From assembly GCA_030456405.1 (NCBI GenBank), contig JAKDNQ010000083.1:1-8589 (forward strand): a DNA stretch of 8,589 nucleotides, in the 5' to 3' direction. A model generated the notes under the pieces. That model saw only the letters and a program-made list of their open reading frames with translations, ran no database searches and was not told the DNA's origin. The stretch's first letter is position 1. Every line of letters starts with the position of its first letter. A program made the translations under genes and the position numbers. Shown here piece after piece: positions 6,855-8,589 of the stretch. The stretch is from Nitrospira sp. (GTDB taxonomy: Bacteria; Nitrospirota; Nitrospiria; Nitrospirales; Nitrospiraceae).

Positions 6855-6890
6855 CGAGCGAGCTTGGAAGGATCATCTGTACCTCGCTCG
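6855..6890. repeat. 8-bp inverted repeat with 20-base loop
   Basis: CGAGCGAG (6855-6862) and CTCGCTCG (6883-6890) are exact reverse complements. The arms do not extend further in either direction. The site lies 28 bases beyond the 66-bp palindrome, in the same noncoding stretch, and may be part of one composite element. Confidence 0.5.
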
Positions 6891-7006
6891 ACGGCCGCAG
6901 TGAGACCGGCAATAGGTGCCGCTCCTGAGAGATGAACAAGGGGGGCGAAGGGGAGACCCAAAGAGTTGTGAACGGCGTTCGACGCGCAGTTGGGGACTCA
7001 TCCTGA

Positions 7007-7034
7007 CCACCTGTTCGGTAAAGTGACGAGGTGG
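7007..7034 (+). promoter_or_regulatory. Hairpin covering the ribosome binding site of the 7043 gene
   Basis: CCACCT (7007-7012) pairs exactly with AGGTGG (7029-7034), and GTT (7013-7015) can continue against GAC-type bases 7025-7027 past one bulged G, with one wobble pair. The right arm contains the GAGG ribosome site (7028-7031). When folded, the mRNA would hide that site, so translation of the downstream gene may be damped or switched. It does not match a riboswitch class I know. Confidence 0.4.
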
Positions 7035-7042
7035 GTGAAGCC

Positions 7043-7537
7043 ATGGATCAATCATTGTCAGACGACCAGCGTCGGGCGAAGAGAGTCCGTCGGTTCGCCA
7101 TCGGCGTGTCTCTTGGTTTGATCGTTATCTGCAACGCGATCGTATTGGTCGGAATATGGGCCAGCGGGATCAACCTCGATGAACTGGTGGCGACCCCCGA
7201 TGTATTCAACTCTAAGCACGATATTTGTCTCCGGCTCGCCTGGCAGCCCGCCACTGGAACGGCAGAGCCAATACGCATCTGCTCGGAGTGGATCAATCTA
7301 TCCGATCCGTCAGGCAAGACTCATCAGCTACAACGGGAGATCAAGTTTCGGGAAGGGCCGGACGGTGGGCAATATTATGTCGATCAGGGGGAGCATGCCG
7401 ACTATCGGCTGCTCCTATTGGTGCTGGTCGTTGTAGCCGTCATTGCGTTTGGGTTGGTAGTGAAATGGTATCTGGTCGGCTGGTATCGGTTGCGTCTCGA
7501 ATCTGCCGCCGGCCATGGGGCGTCGCTTGTCCATTGA
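7043..7537 (+). CDS. Two-helix membrane protein of unknown function
   Basis: I do not recognise this 164-aa protein. The N-terminus is charged and basic (RRAKRVRR, 10-17), followed by membrane helix 1 at about 18-40. A loop of about 80 residues (43-122) contains two cysteines (62 and 80), several tryptophans and charged residues. Membrane helix 2 is at about 123-145, followed by a short tail ending SLVH. By the positive-inside rule, the basic N-terminus and the KWY/YRLRL end should be cytoplasmic and the loop periplasmic, where the cysteines could form a disulfide (inference). I chose ATG 7043 because GAGGTGG precedes it at a workable distance; a GTG at 7031 would sit on that ribosome site. 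It lies 35 bases before ppdK in the same direction, so the two are probably co-transcribed. Codon use looks like its neighbours, with no sign of recent transfer. Confidence 0.75.
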   Translation: MDQSLSDDQRRAKRVRRFAIGVSLGLIVICNAIVLVGIWASGINLDELVATPDVFNSKHDICLRLAWQPATGTAEPIRICSEWINLSDPSGKTHQLQREIKFREGPDGGQYYVDQGEHADYRLLLLVLVVVAVIAFGLVVKWYLVGWYRLRLESAAGHGASLVH

Positions 7538-7557
7538 ACTGAACTGAAGTCAACACG

Positions 7558-7563
7558 AAGGAG
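7558..7563 (+). promoter_or_regulatory. Ribosome binding site of ppdK
   Basis: AAGGAG lies 8 bases before the GTG at 7572. It is a strong Shine-Dalgarno and fixes the ppdK start. Three tandem 5-bp units (TGAAC, TGAAC, TGAAG; 7535-7549) begin at the stop codon of the preceding gene and lie just upstream of this site; they look incidental. Confidence 0.8.
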
Positions 7564-7571
7564 AGGGCAGC

Positions 7572-8589
7572 GTGGCAAAGAAATATGTGTACTACTTCGG
7601 TGATGGCAAGGCCGAAGGAACGTCCAACATGAAAGAGCTCCTTGGTGGGAAAGGTGCCGGACTTGCCGAAATGACGAATCTCGGCATCTCTGTTCCACCC
7701 GGTTTTACGATTTCCACCGAGGCCTGCGTTGAATATTACAAGAATGGGAAACAGTATCCTTCCGGCATGTGGGATGCCGCGCTGAAATCGCTCAAGCGCG
7801 TCGAAAAGTCGATGGGGATGAGGTTTGGTGACCCTGAGCGACCGTTGCTGGTCTCGGTTCGGTCCGGCGCCCGGGCTTCGATGCCCGGTATGATGGACAC
7901 GGTGCTGAACGTCGGTCTGACAACTAAGACGGTCGAGGGGTTGGCGGTCAAAACTCGCAACGATCGGTTTGCCCAGGACAGCTATCGGCGTTTCGTGTCC
8001 ATGTACGGCAGCATCGTGATGGGCGTGCCTCGTGAACATTTCGAAGCGATCCTCAAACACAAAAAAGCCGAAGTCGGTGTGGCGCACGAGACCCATTTCG
8101 ATGCGCGGCATCTCCGGGAACTGGTTGCCAGCTTCAAGGCGCTCATCAAGGAAGAGACGAAGAAAGAATTCCCCGATGAGCCGATCGAGCAGCTTCGCTT
8201 GGCCGTCAATGCCGTCTTTTCTTCCTGGTTTGGCGCGCGAGCCGTGACCTATCGTGGGCTCTACGGGATTCCCGACTCATGGGGGACCGCGATCAATGTA
8301 GTGGCGATGGTATTCGGGAACATGGGGGAAACGAGCGGGACTGGTGTGGCATTCACACGTAGTCCGGCATCCGGCGACAAGAACTTTTTCGGCGAATGTT
8401 TGATGAATGCTCAAGGCGAGGATGTGGTGGCCGGCATCAGGACTCCGCTCCCGGTGATTGCGCTCGCGAAGAATGTGCCGGAGGCTTACAGGGAATTGGA
8501 GCAGACCTACAAGAAGCTCGAAAAGCATTATCGAGATATGCTTGATTTGGAATTTACGATCCAAGAAGGCAAGCTCTATATGCTGCAAA
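7572..8589 (+). CDS. ppdK: Pyruvate phosphate dikinase, N-terminal part
   Basis: Cytoplasmic enzyme interconverting pyruvate, ATP and phosphate with phosphoenolpyruvate, AMP and pyrophosphate. Only the first 339 codons of the usual 870-900 are in the window; the frame is open to the end, so truncation is by the window. The nucleotide-binding (ATP-grasp) half shows the family signatures LLGGKGAGLAEMTNLG (23-38), VPPGF (41-45), LVSVRSGARASMPGMMDTVL (93-112) and SGTGVAFTRSPASG (255-268). The phosphohistidine and PEP-binding domains lie beyond the edge. PEP synthase is a relative, but the GLAEMTNLGISVPPGF and SMPGMMDT wording is that of PPDK. In an autotroph using the reductive TCA cycle this enzyme supplies PEP from pyruvate (inference on lifestyle). 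The start is GTG, set by AAGGAG 8 bases upstream. Confidence 0.95.
   Translation, partial: MAKKYVYYFGDGKAEGTSNMKELLGGKGAGLAEMTNLGISVPPGFTISTEACVEYYKNGKQYPSGMWDAALKSLKRVEKSMGMRFGDPERPLLVSVRSGARASMPGMMDTVLNVGLTTKTVEGLAVKTRNDRFAQDSYRRFVSMYGSIVMGVPREHFEAILKHKKAEVGVAHETHFDARHLRELVASFKALIKEETKKEFPDEPIEQLRLAVNAVFSSWFGARAVTYRGLYGIPDSWGTAINVVAMVFGNMGETSGTGVAFTRSPASGDKNFFGECLMNAQGEDVVAGIRTPLPVIALAKNVPEAYRELEQTYKKLEKHYRDMLDLEFTIQEGKLYMLQ

Larger units (their letters stand above)
6742..7042. other. 301-bp noncoding stretch rich in inverted repeats
   Basis: This stretch lies between glyS and the next supported gene. It holds a 66-bp imperfect palindrome (6761-6826), an 8-bp inverted repeat (6855-6890), a 5-bp one (CGGCA 6907-6911 with TGCCG 6917-6921) and a hairpin at the ribosome site of the next gene (7007-7034). 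No T-run follows any of these stems. Short reading frames on both strands (6749-6928 plus, 6695-6961 minus) resemble no protein I know, and the palindrome runs through both of them. I see no clear promoter. Confidence 0.6.

Noticed and set aside
6695..6961. 88-codon minus-strand frame across the glyS end and the repeat gap
   Set aside because: It overlaps the glyS tail and the palindrome, has no ribosome site and resembles no protein family I know.
7031..7042. GTG 7031 as start of the orphan membrane gene
   Set aside because: This codon lies within the likely GAGGTGG ribosome site; ATG 7043 is better placed.
7440..8111. 223-codon frame opposite ppdK
   Set aside because: Antisense to strongly conserved PPDK motifs and rich in His/Arg as mirror frames are.

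Overview
This window looks like chromosomal DNA from a moderately GC-rich, free-living bacterium, most plausibly a Nitrospira-like member of the Nitrospirota. That assignment is an inference. It rests on the style of the GlyQ, GlyS and pyruvate phosphate dikinase (PPDK) proteins, on the combination of a sulfate importer with PPDK (which suits an autotroph using the reductive TCA cycle), and on short tandem and palindromic intergenic repeats of a kind I associate with that group. No phage, transposase, integrase or CRISPR array is visible.

Layout. Positions 1-142 are noncoding: four tandem 7-bp units at the left edge, then an inverted-repeat structure that runs into the end of cysW. Positions 143-3359 are a minus-strand operon, read right to left as an Rrf2-family regulator, a periplasmic sulfate-binding protein (Sbp/CysP type), permease CysT and permease CysW. 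The ATPase CysA is not in the window. Positions 3360-3634 form a divergent control region. It holds a predicted promoter for the operon, a 16-bp palindrome just downstream of it, a pair of 10-bp inverted repeats flanking it, and a separate predicted promoter for glyQ on the plus strand. Positions 3635-6741 are glyQ-glyS, the two subunits of the tetrameric glycyl-tRNA synthetase, overlapping by 4 bases. Positions 6742-7042 are a 301-bp noncoding stretch rich in inverted repeats. Positions 7043-7537 encode an unrecognised two-helix membrane protein. Positions 7572-8589 are the first 339 codons of ppdK, cut by the window end.

How the parts fit. The sulfate operon takes up inorganic sulfur for cysteine synthesis. 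Its three transport proteins (905 residues together) contain no cysteine, whereas the 145-residue regulator has four cysteines packed into 21 residues. This suggests that the Rrf2 protein senses sulfur or Fe-S status and controls its own operon through the palindrome next to the promoter. The plus-strand genes are housekeeping genes (glycine charging, pyruvate to PEP) with one orphan membrane gene between them.

No wholly new multi-gene system is evident. The best leads are the cysteine-cluster regulator with its operator architecture, the cysteine-free transporter, the 66-bp palindrome after glyS, and the orphan membrane gene. No convincing intrinsic terminator (stem followed by a T-run) was found anywhere.
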